DNA of 24,565 bases from contig PLWR01000233.1 of the NCBI GenBank assembly GCA_003165615.1, positions 1 through 24,565 on the forward strand. The letters run 5' to 3'. Below are positions 9,860 to 17,433 of the stretch, piece by piece. The notes beneath the pieces were generated by a model. The model saw only the letters and a list, made by a program, of their open reading frames with translations, ran no database searches and was not told the DNA's origin. The position numbers and the translations under genes were made by a program. The stretch comes from Acidobacteriota bacterium. GTDB taxonomy: Bacteria > Acidobacteriota > Terriglobia > UBA7540. Positions within the stretch are counted from its first letter, which is position 1; every line of letters starts with the position of its first letter.

Positions 9860-9946
9860 GCTCGTAGGGGTATGGCTTGACGTACCCTCTCGATTTTTGT
9901 CGCCTGACGAAACCAGGAGGGTACGGTAAGCCATACCCCTACGAGC
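9860..9946. repeat. 87-bp palindromic element (REP/MITE-like)
   Basis: The arm GCTCGTAGGGGTATGGCTT (9860-9878) is perfectly complementary to 9928-9946. After a three-base mismatch zone, GTACCCTC (9882-9889) pairs with GAGGGTAC (9917-9924). The loop of about 27 nt is T-rich. It lies directly upstream of the start of the GH63-like gene, so it may be in that gene's 5' leader. The form is that of a short dispersed palindromic repeat; only a genome search can show copy number. Confidence 0.8.
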
Positions 9947-10015
9947 ATTTTCAAGATTTGGATGTTACCGCACACCAGGAAACCTCGTGCCAGAGTTTTG
10001 GATCATTGGGGAAGA

Positions 10016-10042
10016 GGCCCTCCCGGATAAACCGGGAGGGCC
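10016..10042. terminator. GC-rich hairpin after the TonB receptor gene
   Basis: GGCCCTCCCGG (10016-10026) and CCGGGAGGGCC (10032-10042) form a perfect 11-bp stem with an ATAAA loop, about 30 bases beyond the stop codon of the leftward TonB receptor gene. The position fits a transcription terminator or a mRNA-stabilising hairpin. There is no U-tract in the leftward transcript, so intrinsic termination is uncertain. Confidence 0.6.
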
Positions 10043-10072
10043 GATTGAGGTGAAGGAAACTACCGAGGGACG

Positions 10073-13000
10073 TTAGAACAGCAACTTCAGGCCGAGCTGG
10101 ATTTCACGTGGGTTTTGGGTTCCAGTGGCCTGACCGAAAGAGCCGTCCTGCATGCCGGTGTCGATATTAATCAGGTTCGCCCGATTGAACAGGTTGAAAG
10201 CGTCGGCGCGGAATTGCAGCTTCCACCGCTCACTGGACAAGTTGAAAGTCTTGCGCAGTGAGAAATCAACGGAAGCAAGACCGGGACCGGTGAAAGTATT
10301 TCTCCCCAGGCTTCCCACCGTTCCAAGCGCCGGTGCAGTGAAGGTACTGAAGGGATTGGATCCGAATGCCCCGGTGATCCAGCTATTGAAACTGAGACCG
10401 GGAATTGTCTTACTTCCGAACGAGGGAGCATTGGGCCGGTCGATCTGGTTGGGAGACCCGGAGCTAGTTTCTCCGTCCGCCACCCAATTGCAACCGCCGA
10501 CGTCCGTGACCCCTCCCGACTCAGTTGTTCCGTAATTGAAGCCAGACCCGCAACTCACGGTGAAGGGCGCCCCCGACTGGAGAATGATAATGGGGCTCAC
10601 CTCCCATCCCCCCGCTACCGCGCGCAAGGCATGGCTGGAGTTCGTTAAGCTCGGCGCATGCCAGGTGGCGTAACCGGTGACACGCTGCGCATGGTCAAAT
10701 CCGGAACGCCCTTTTTCCAGGGCCAGATTACTCAGAATCTGCGCGTCCCCTTCATTGTCATCGAGCGCCTTGCTGTAGTTGTAGACAGCGTCGATGCTGA
10801 ATGAATTCGCCATACGCCGCCGAATGTGGAAGACGAAGGCATTGTAAGACGAATTTCCGTCACTAAACAGGGTGCCGATATTGGCAAACGATTGATTGAA
10901 ACCGGTAAAAGTCCCCTGGTTTTGAATCAAATCGCCGGCGAACCGGTTGATGTTCCTTGTCCAGATCAAATGATGGGCGCCATTGCCCAGATAGTCCGCC
11001 TCCACCATCCAATTCTGGGTCAACTCGTATTGGATTCCCTGGAACCAGTTTTCCACATAGGGCTCGGAAAGATTAGGCTCGGCGGCAGTCACCCCAACGC
11101 GCTGCCCCACAATGCCGTTATGAGCATCAAGCCCGGTGGCAAATTGCGGGTTCTGGGTAAAACCATAGTTGGAGCCTGGTCCCCCTAACTGGTAGATAAT
11201 TGAGGTGTCATAGAGCGGGCCGGCAGCAATACTGGCGGGACCCTTGGGCGGGTTGTAAGCCAGGGCCTCCCAGTCGCCGTTGGGGAAACGGTCATAGGTG
11301 ATGCCAAATCCGGAGCGGAGCACCAGTTTCGGCCGGGGATTCCAGGAAAAACCCAGGCGCGGAGCAAAATTGAAATTCTTGCTGCCCCACGGGGCCGGCG
11401 CGAGTTGCATGCTCCCGTTGGCAATCTGCTGGTCATATCCCGAACCGCTTCCAAGAACAAAGTTGCTAAATTGATGGAAGACCTCGGAAGGGTGCCGGTA
11501 GTCCTCCCATCGTACCCCTACGTTCAACGTCATGTGGGGTGTCAACTTATAGTCGTCCTGGGCAAACGCCGCCATTTCAAATGTCCGCTCTTCGTAGCCT
11601 GCTCCCCTGGCCAGTCCGGTGAGGGCATCAACGCTGAGCGCCTCTTTATAGGGTTCGTCCTTGGCAAAATCCAGGATGTTCCCGAATTCATAAAATGGAC
11701 GTGCAACGCTCTCAAAGTCGTCGTGACCACGGCGGAATTCCACACCCATCTTCAGGTTATGCTTGCCCTGGAACCTGGTCAGGATGTCTTTCCACTCGTA
11801 GTTCATCTGGAAGAAACCGAAAGGAATTCCGTTGTCGTTGATGCCAAAACCCTGCACGCCGTCATCGAGGGCAATTTGGGGGATCTGGGGAAGAACTCCG
11901 GGCACAAAGGCGCCCGTTCGCGAAAACCCAAACTTGGCCTCGTTAATCATGTTGGAAGAGAAGGTGTGATCTTCCGTGAGGCTAAGGAACGAGTCTCCTT
12001 CCGGAAAGGGGTATTCAAAAGCCGTCCGGGCTTCCGGTTGGGGGCCCTTCACATACGTTTGCATGAAACTTCCATACAAGCGATCCTTCTCGCTGATGTT
12101 GTAGTCGACCCGCCCCAGGTAGTGGTTACCCTTGCTGTAAGTGGGGAAGGAGAAGACGGCACTCCCCGTGACGTTAAGGGTGGGGGACAAACCCGGCAAA
12201 GTCGAACTGCCTCCAAAATAGCCGGCCGCGTAATTTGCCGCGGTCGTGAAGTTGAACTGCGGGTAAATCGAGGGCGGGTACTTTGAAAAGAGTTGGGCCG
12301 CAATGCTGTTGGGGAAGGTGGACTCCACGTATTGGGCGAACGCCTGCGTCTCCACGGTCTCCACTGCCACCGGTGAACCCGTGGTGGAAGAAGTGCCGCC
12401 CACTTGCCGCAGGCCGGAATAGGATACGAAGAAGAACGCCTTGTCGCGCTTGATGGGGCCGCCCAGGGTGGCGCCAAAGTTGTTCTGGTCAAAGCGGGGC
12501 TTGTAGGCGTTGCCACCCGTTGGACTGCCCGCGCGGTTGGAAAAGAAGCTGTTGGCATCCATCCTTGCGCTCATGCCGTAGTAGAATGCCTCACCATGTA
12601 ACTGATTGCTGCCGCTCTTGGTAGACATGTCGAGTTGGAACCCGCCGCTGCGGCCGGTTTCGGCGGAGAAGTTGTTGCTGGTGACATGGATCTCGGCGAT
12701 TTCATCCAGGTCCGGCGAGATATTCATCGTCCCGCCGCCGGGAGTTTCTGTGACCGTGGTGCCGTCAACCTTGTAGTTATTGGAACCCACGGGAAGGCCG
12801 TTGGCGTTAACGGACGTGGTGTTGGCCACGGAAAAGATGGTGCTGTTGCCGGGTGAGACGCCCGTGACGCCGGGCGCCAGAGCGACCACCGAGAGCGGAT
12901 TCTCACCCTCCAGGGGCAGGCTATCCATCGCGGTGAAACTGATGTCCTTGGAGAGGCGCGCCTGCTCGGTGTTGAGCAACGGCGCGGCCCCCGTGACCGT

Positions 13001-13357
13001 GACCGTCTGCTTGACGCTCCCCACCGTGAGAGTCAAGTTAACGCCCTTGAGCTCTTCCGTGTGTAAATCCTGCGGTTCGGTTTGGGCGGTGGCAAAACCC
13101 TCCCTTTCCGCGGTGAGGAGGTAGGTCCCTTGCGGGAGATTCGTAATGTGATAAAGCCCCGCGGCATTGGAAGTGGCCGAGTAATCCACGCCGGTGGCGA
13201 CGTTTCGGGCCACAACCTTGACCCCCGGGATCACCGCGCCGGTCGAGTCAGAAACCACTCCCTGAAAACCGGCGTTATACTGCGCCAGAGCGGGAGCAAT
13301 TCCCGCGAGTGCCCACAGCGTAATCAGCAGCAAACAACGAACGAGCGTCTTATACAT
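10073..13357 (-). CDS. TonB-dependent receptor with carboxypeptidase-regulatory domain (Oar-like)
   Basis: I choose the ATG at 13355-13357 (1094 aa): GGAGGA lies just upstream and residues 1-26 are a clear Sec signal (MYKTLVRCLLLITLWALA...). Residues about 28-125 form a CarboxypepD_reg-like domain (GVVSDSTGAVIPGVKVVARN ... GLYHITNLPQGTYLL). A plug domain follows, and then a long beta-barrel rich in aromatic and Asn/Gly turns. The last residue is Phe (LGLKLLF), the usual C-terminal signal for outer-membrane insertion. Acidobacteria carry many such receptors for large nutrients. Its place beside glycosidases and RhaT suggests uptake of an oligosaccharide, which is inference. A TPR gene lies 192 bp upstream on the same strand. 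Confidence 0.92.
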   Translation of the reverse strand: MYKTLVRCLLLITLWALAGIAPALAQYNAGFQGVVSDSTGAVIPGVKVVARNVATGVDYSATSNAAGLYHITNLPQGTYLLTAEREGFATAQTEPQDLHTEELKGVNLTLTVGSVKQTVTVTGAAPLLNTEQARLSKDISFTAMDSLPLEGENPLSVVALAPGVTGVSPGNSTIFSVANTTSVNANGLPVGSNNYKVDGTTVTETPGGGTMNISPDLDEIAEIHVTSNNFSAETGRSGGFQLDMSTKSGSNQLHGEAFYYGMSARMDANSFFSNRAGSPTGGNAYKPRFDQNNFGATLGGPIKRDKAFFFVSYSGLRQVGGTSSTTGSPVAVETVETQAFAQYVESTFPNSIAAQLFSKYPPSIYPQFNFTTAANYAAGYFGGSSTLPGLSPTLNVTGSAVFSFPTYSKGNHYLGRVDYNISEKDRLYGSFMQTYVKGPQPEARTAFEYPFPEGDSFLSLTEDHTFSSNMINEAKFGFSRTGAFVPGVLPQIPQIALDDGVQGFGINDNGIPFGFFQMNYEWKDILTRFQGKHNLKMGVEFRRGHDDFESVARPFYEFGNILDFAKDEPYKEALSVDALTGLARGAGYEERTFEMAAFAQDDYKLTPHMTLNVGVRWEDYRHPSEVFHQFSNFVLGSGSGYDQQIANGSMQLAPAPWGSKNFNFAPRLGFSWNPRPKLVLRSGFGITYDRFPNGDWEALAYNPPKGPASIAAGPLYDTSIIYQLGGPGSNYGFTQNPQFATGLDAHNGIVGQRVGVTAAEPNLSEPYVENWFQGIQYELTQNWMVEADYLGNGAHHLIWTRNINRFAGDLIQNQGTFTGFNQSFANIGTLFSDGNSSYNAFVFHIRRRMANSFSIDAVYNYSKALDDNEGDAQILSNLALEKGRSGFDHAQRVTGYATWHAPSLTNSSHALRAVAGGWEVSPIIILQSGAPFTVSCGSGFNYGTTESGGVTDVGGCNWVADGETSSGSPNQIDRPNAPSFGSKTIPGLSFNSWITGAFGSNPFSTFTAPALGTVGSLGRNTFTGPGLASVDFSLRKTFNLSSERWKLQFRADAFNLFNRANLINIDTGMQDGSFGQATGTQNPREIQLGLKLLF

Positions 13358-13549
13358 GATATCCTCCCTCAAAATCTCAATGGACCTGCCAAACCCGACA
13401 TCCGCAAGCTCCGAGTGTCCTCGGAAGCAAGAACAGTTATGCACCTAGAGGATAGGAAAACCTTTTAATGCCATGTAACGCCTTATCAACACTTGAAAAT
13501 CTCTGAGGCGAATGGCCGCCCCGAAGACAATTTTTCCGGCCCGGCGATT

Positions 13550-15226
13550 TCATTTCACCGCGATGGCCGGCGCTGCCTCTGTTGCCTTGGCAAGCACGGG
13601 AGCGCGCGAACTCGTGGCGGCTGCTTGTTGTGCCAATAGAGCCTGTCCTACCGACTCGACTTGCCGGATCTCTTCAATATGTTGCTGTTCAACCTGGGTA
13701 ATTTCCGCTTCGCCTTCTTGCTTACGTCCTTCCTTTTTATAAATCCGTCCCAGCAGATAGCGGGCCTGGCTAAAGTCCTTGTCCGCCCGGAGAGCGGCAA
13801 GGGCCTCACGCTCGGCCGCAGGATAATCGCTGGTTTCAAATTCCACCCGGGCCAAGTCGTAATATGAATGAGGGAAATCGGAATTCAGGCGAGTCGATTC
13901 CAACAACTCTGACTTAATGCGCTGCACTACGGCGGCCGATCCCGGCTGGCCAATGTCTTGCCGGTGCTGGCGAAACAACAAGCCGGCGTACAAGTAGTGG
14001 GTCAGATAGTTGTCGGGGCATTCCTTGAGCGCCTTCTCGGCAATTTGCAGCGGCCGGTCGTAATCGGGATCAAGCAGGGTGTAATTGATAATCAGCGTCG
14101 TGTAACCGGCAGGATTGTGCGGTTGAGCAGCAATGACGTCCTGGAGCACCGGCAGCGCTTCCCGCTCATGCCCTCCCAGCACCAGAATTGTTCCCAATTG
14201 GAGCTTCAGGCTGCCAGGATCCGGCACAAAACGGAGACCCTCGCGAAGGGTTTGCGCCCCTTCGTCGAAATGCCGGAACTCCGCATACAGCCAGGAGAGT
14301 TGGAGATAAGCCTCAGGCCGTTTAGGGTCGGCCAAAATAGCCTGGCGATACGCTTCCCCAGCCTCGTTGGCGTGGTTAGTCTGCTGGTAAATCCACCCCA
14401 GGAAATCGTAAAAGCCGGCTTTGTCCCTGGCATTTGAAAGGCCCGCCTTCAAAGTGGCAATGGCCTGGTCCGGCTGCTGCGCCTTCATATACTCCTGGGC
14501 GAGCGCCCACGTGACCTCTTCATCAGAATCGTCGCGCGCCAGAATAAACTGGAATTGCGCGATGGCATCCGTTGCCTCACCCATTGCCGCCAGCCCCAGC
14601 CCCACTGACTTTTGACTGCTGGGCTCCAGTGCTGGATTGCCCACCAATCGGCGGTAATACGAAAGCGCGGCTTCAGTGGCTCCGGTTTCGGCTTCGACCC
14701 GAGCCAAATCCAGACGCACCGCGGCATTTCCGGGTTCGAGGACAAGAGCCTTCTGCAAAGGCGCCAGCGCGTCCTGGGTCCGCTTGCTCGCTGCGAGCGA
14801 CAAGCCCAGGAAGCGCCACGCCACCGCATCCTGGGGCACTCCTTGCGTCACCAAAGCAAGCTGGCGCGCCGCCTTGGGGAAATGTCCTTGCTGGTATTCC
14901 ATGATGCCCAGGTTCTTGCGGGCAGCCAATAATCGCGGGTCCAGCGTAATCGCGCGCAGGTATTCCTGGCGGGCTTTGGAAGGCTGATTCAGCGTTAGCC
15001 AGGTGTTTCCCAACGCGTTGGCGACGCGAGCATCCTGGGGGTGGAGACGGGCTGCTTGTTGGAAGAGCTGAAGCGCTTCAGTCACTCTGCCTTGCTCAAA
15101 GGCCTGGACTCCTAACGGGTAGGGATCACTGTTCAAACCAAAGGTCCCACGGGGATTGGAGAGGATGAAGCTCAGAGCAAGCAAACACAGTGCCAGCGTG
15201 ATATCCCGGGACGTCGTATCCCGCAT
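13550..15226 (-). CDS. Secreted/anchored tetratricopeptide-repeat protein
   Basis: The ATG at 15224-15226 gives 558 aa and places the hydrophobic segment ITLALCLLALSFIL near the N-terminus as a signal or anchor. The frame also contains ATGs at 15281-15283 and 15296-15298, which would add an unlikely charged leader. From about residue 35 to 510 the protein is a run of TPR units with the A-x-x-x-G/A-x-P pattern (for example PYPLGVQAFEQGRVTEALQL, ANALGNTWLTLNQPSKARQE, YLQLSWLYAEFRHFDEGAQT). The tail is Glu/Gln-rich, then Ala-rich. TPR proteins are scaffolds for protein contacts. In acidobacteria they are often next to TonB receptors, but no specific role can be read. A strong promoter with an inverted repeat lies upstream (15320-15375). 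Confidence 0.85.
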   Translation of the reverse strand: MRDTTSRDITLALCLLALSFILSNPRGTFGLNSDPYPLGVQAFEQGRVTEALQLFQQAARLHPQDARVANALGNTWLTLNQPSKARQEYLRAITLDPRLLAARKNLGIMEYQQGHFPKAARQLALVTQGVPQDAVAWRFLGLSLAASKRTQDALAPLQKALVLEPGNAAVRLDLARVEAETGATEAALSYYRRLVGNPALEPSSQKSVGLGLAAMGEATDAIAQFQFILARDDSDEEVTWALAQEYMKAQQPDQAIATLKAGLSNARDKAGFYDFLGWIYQQTNHANEAGEAYRQAILADPKRPEAYLQLSWLYAEFRHFDEGAQTLREGLRFVPDPGSLKLQLGTILVLGGHEREALPVLQDVIAAQPHNPAGYTTLIINYTLLDPDYDRPLQIAEKALKECPDNYLTHYLYAGLLFRQHRQDIGQPGSAAVVQRIKSELLESTRLNSDFPHSYYDLARVEFETSDYPAAEREALAALRADKDFSQARYLLGRIYKKEGRKQEGEAEITQVEQQHIEEIRQVESVGQALLAQQAAATSSRAPVLAKATEAAPAIAVK

Positions 15227-15319
15227 AAAGACCCCTGCTGACCACCTCTGCGAACCTGCTTCAAGATGCCGTGGGCCTTCCATTAAATGTGACCCCATTA
15301 TTGAGGTTCTTTGGGCAGA

Positions 15320-15338
15320 GTGAATCTAAGCGATTCAC
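15320..15338. promoter_or_regulatory. Perfect inverted repeat at the transcription start (candidate operator)
   Basis: GTGAATC (15320-15326) and GATTCAC (15332-15338) are perfect complements around a 5-nt centre. The repeat begins 8 bases downstream of the predicted -10 box, so it would cover about +2 to +20 of the TPR-gene transcript. A repressor bound there would block initiation or early elongation. The regulator is unknown and none is encoded nearby. Confidence 0.5.
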
Positions 15339-15346
15339 AAAGCCGA

Positions 15347-15375
15347 ACACTATCCCTTTCCCTCCTGTCTGTCAA
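15347..15375 (-). promoter_or_regulatory. Sigma70-type promoter of the TPR gene
   Basis: On the - strand, TTGACA (complement of 15370-15375) is a perfect -35 box. TAGTGT (complement of 15347-15352) is a fair -10 box, with an ideal 17-bp spacer. The predicted start near 15340 gives a leader of about 115 nt to the ATG at 15226. This is the best-looking promoter I found in the window. Confidence 0.7.
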
Positions 15376-15643
15376 GACCTAATATTTTTAGAGAGGGAGG
15401 GGCCTCAGATGCCTGTTAGTAGAGGGAAATATCGGAATTATGCCTAAAGGCCCGCTGGTCAAGAGATTCAGCACCCGGCACATTAAGTCAGTTAAGCGCT
15501 TATAAAAATAGACTGGTGAGGGTTGCAAATCTCACGCCTCTTCATAGCACCTTGAGAATAATTAATAACCAAGGGAGAATGGTCTTAGCGGGAATCCAGC
15601 TTTCCCGGATTCCTCAACACGGATCCGATAGGGAGGGGCTTTA

Positions 15644-15784
15644 CAGGCTGCGGAAAAACCCCTCAAACTGTCATCCTGAGGAGGCAAAGCCGACGAAGGC
15701 CCCCGGTATTTTCTTGAAAAATCAAATACAAGGGTCCTTCGCTGCGCTCAGGATGACAGCATTTAAGCGTTTCCCCGCAGCCTG
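15644..15784. repeat. 141-bp nested palindromic element (MITE/REP-like)
   Basis: The outer arms CAGGCTGCGGAAAAAC (15644-15659) and GTTTCCCCGCAGCCTG (15769-15784) pair at 14 of 16 positions. Inside them, CTGTCATCCTGAG (15668-15680) and CTCAGGATGACAG (15747-15759) are perfect complements. Further in, CGAAGG (15694-15699) faces CCTTCG (15736-15741). The motif TGTCATCCTGAG...CGAAGGACC is one I know as widely dispersed in acidobacterial and some other genomes. No coding frame is convincing. It fills the gap between the TPR gene and the RhaT-like gene. Confidence 0.8.
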
Positions 15785-15974
15785 TTTAGGCCGCCCTTCC
15801 AGCAGCCCCTGAAAGGCATGCCCGCGTGGTGAGAAATGCAGGTAAGGAACGGGCCGTCGGCAATGAAATGTGGAGAACCGGCGCCCGAGCAAGAACGCAT
15901 TCTCAAAACTGAAGGATCGACCGCGAATCGGCCAGTTCACGGCGTTAAGGGAAACGGCCAGCAGCCCTGCAGCA
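15785..15974. other. Remainder of the TPR-RhaT gap
   Basis: Together with 15376-15643, this is the rest of a gap of about 750 bp between the TPR gene and the RhaT-like gene. Both flanking genes read leftwards. I see no gene, RNA or strong terminator here apart from the nested palindrome and the promoter listed separately. Confidence 0.4.
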
Positions 15975-17000
15975 CTATGAAACGGCGAGGGAAGCTATTG
16001 CCCCTAGGAGGAGAGCAATCCCCGCGGCCAACTGCACGTATGTCCCCGAGGAGCAATGTTCCCACTCCCTGGTCAGCAAACCGATTCCGTTTCCGCCAAG
16101 GATGAATACCGTCATATAAACCGCCCAGGAGACGTTCTTAGGGGGATGTCCGCTGGCAGTGGAACCCAGGCCATAGAGCAAGAGCACACCGAAGCCTAGT
16201 GCTCCCATCACGCTCACGAGAGACCAATTCCGCAGCGGATTCGATTGATAGAAACAGTGGAAGCTGCCGGACCGCTCGACACACCAAAACCCAAAAGCCA
16301 ACGCCACGATAGCGGAACCCACACCCAGTGGGGCCCAAACGATCAGCGGGGCCATGGCCGGCGAAATCCCGCCTTGGACAAGATGATTGACGAGGTCTTC
16401 ATTAATCACCAATGCCAGGCCCATGGCCGCGGAAAAAAAACCTGCCAGCACGGCGATCAGCAAGGAGGTTCTGTAGGAGAGGGACGGGACCGGGATGGCC
16501 AAAGGTTCAGTGCTACCCACTTGGACCGGGGCCTCCCTCTCCCGCCGCGCCGCCGCCCTGGCAATGGCGGTGATTCCTGCCACACACAGCCCCAACCCCA
16601 GACTGAAGCTCGCGAGGTGCGCCGGCCGGCCACGCAGACAGATCCACATGGGGAGCAGCGCCCCAAAAACCGTGGTCACGCTGAAGATCACCGAATAGGT
16701 GAATGACAGCCCCAAGAGGACTACGCATAGACCGTACCCGATTCCGCCCAAGCCCCAGGCCATTCCCAGCAGGACCATCAACGCCAAGCGTCCCGCCGAA
16801 ACTTCAACCAGATAGCCCCGAAAAAGGGGCCACAAAAGGCCGAGTGTCAGCAGAGGAAAGGCAAGATTGCTGGTGAGCGCCTGGCCGATCCATACATGTT
16901 CCCAGCGCCATCCGCGGAAGTGTTTCATCGGCCATGCAAACGATGCGCCCATGACGCCCGCCAGCGCCAGCAGGACCAGATTGAACGCCGTTGTGTGCAT
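15975..17000 (-). CDS. rhaT: RhaT-like L-rhamnose/H+ symporter
   Basis: The 341-aa protein has about ten hydrophobic segments and keeps landmarks of the RhaT family: WRWEHVWIGQ near residue 30 (E. coli WSWETMW), GMAWGLGGIGYGLCVVLLG (E. coli GAMWGIGNINYGLTMRYLG), and WAVYMTVFILGGNGIGLLTREW near the end (E. coli [22 protein letters not shown]). The length also fits (E. coli 344 aa). Family members import L-rhamnose with a proton across the inner membrane. I choose the ATG at 16998-17000; a TTG at 17027 would add nine residues, and neither has a good ribosome site. No rhaA, rhaB or rhaD genes lie in the window. A related sugar such as another deoxyhexose remains possible. Confidence 0.85.
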   Translation of the reverse strand: MHTTAFNLVLLALAGVMGASFAWPMKHFRGWRWEHVWIGQALTSNLAFPLLTLGLLWPLFRGYLVEVSAGRLALMVLLGMAWGLGGIGYGLCVVLLGLSFTYSVIFSVTTVFGALLPMWICLRGRPAHLASFSLGLGLCVAGITAIARAAARREREAPVQVGSTEPLAIPVPSLSYRTSLLIAVLAGFFSAAMGLALVINEDLVNHLVQGGISPAMAPLIVWAPLGVGSAIVALAFGFWCVERSGSFHCFYQSNPLRNWSLVSVMGALGFGVLLLYGLGSTASGHPPKNVSWAVYMTVFILGGNGIGLLTREWEHCSSGTYVQLAAGIALLLGAIASLAVS

Positions 17001-17097
17001 GTTCAGTTGATCCAGATTTCCTTCCAAGGATCACGCGGGCCCTCGAGCCCCGGTGAAACTTACCGACGGTTGCAAAGTACCGTGACGTCGATTATTC

Positions 17098-17151
17098 GTA
17101 GCGCCGCCACCTTGGGGGCATTTTCCGGTGCCGACAAGATGCCGGCGCTAC
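17098..17151. repeat. 54-bp GTAGCGCCGGC-type palindrome
   Basis: GTAGCGCCG at 17098 and its complement CGGCGCTAC ending at 17151 are the tips of an imperfect hairpin. Its arms, read from each tip, are GTAGCGCCGCCACCTTGGGG and GTAGCGCCGGCATCTTGTCG, which agree at most positions. It lies about 100 bp upstream of the RhaT-like gene, in a likely leader or promoter region. It is a third palindrome type, differing in sequence from those at 9860 and 15644. Confidence 0.65.
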
Positions 17152-17433
17152 TTTAGAACTGTCACTATATTGGGCAAACCTCAACAGGTTAACACGTGTG
17201 CATCTGAAACCCACGCTTGTCCAAATTGCGCTCCGGTCACAGAGCAGGGACCTGCGGCATCACCGCTTGCTGCCGTGAAAATAGCCGTGCCGAAATCGGC
17301 GATGGAATTGGCATTGGCGGTAATGGGGTGTTGGAAATCTGTCAGGAATACGCGGGATGACATCTGCCCATAAAGATCCGCCATGGCGCGCCCCTATGAC
17401 GATTTTTTCACAGCTTCGAAAGCCGGGGGCTGT
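17152..17433. other. Gap between sugar locus and recombinase island
   Basis: Open frames exist on both strands but lack ribosome sites and family features; a leftward frame at 17181-17384 is the longest of doubtful value. The left end of the putative recombinase-borne island probably lies here or just within the recombinase gene. I did not find a convincing attachment-site repeat by eye. Confidence 0.35.

Noticed and set aside
9848..9934. Upstream extension of the GH63-like gene (29 extra codons)
   Set aside because: It consists almost entirely of the palindromic repeat and would bury the twin-arginine signal.
16431..16440. Run of eight A bases in the rhaT-like gene as a frameshift site
   Set aside because: The frame is continuous across it and the protein aligns with RhaT on both sides; it simply encodes Phe-Phe.
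17181..17384. Leftward 67-codon frame upstream of the recombinase island
   Set aside because: No ribosome site, no recognisable motif, and low-complexity composition; it may be a random frame.
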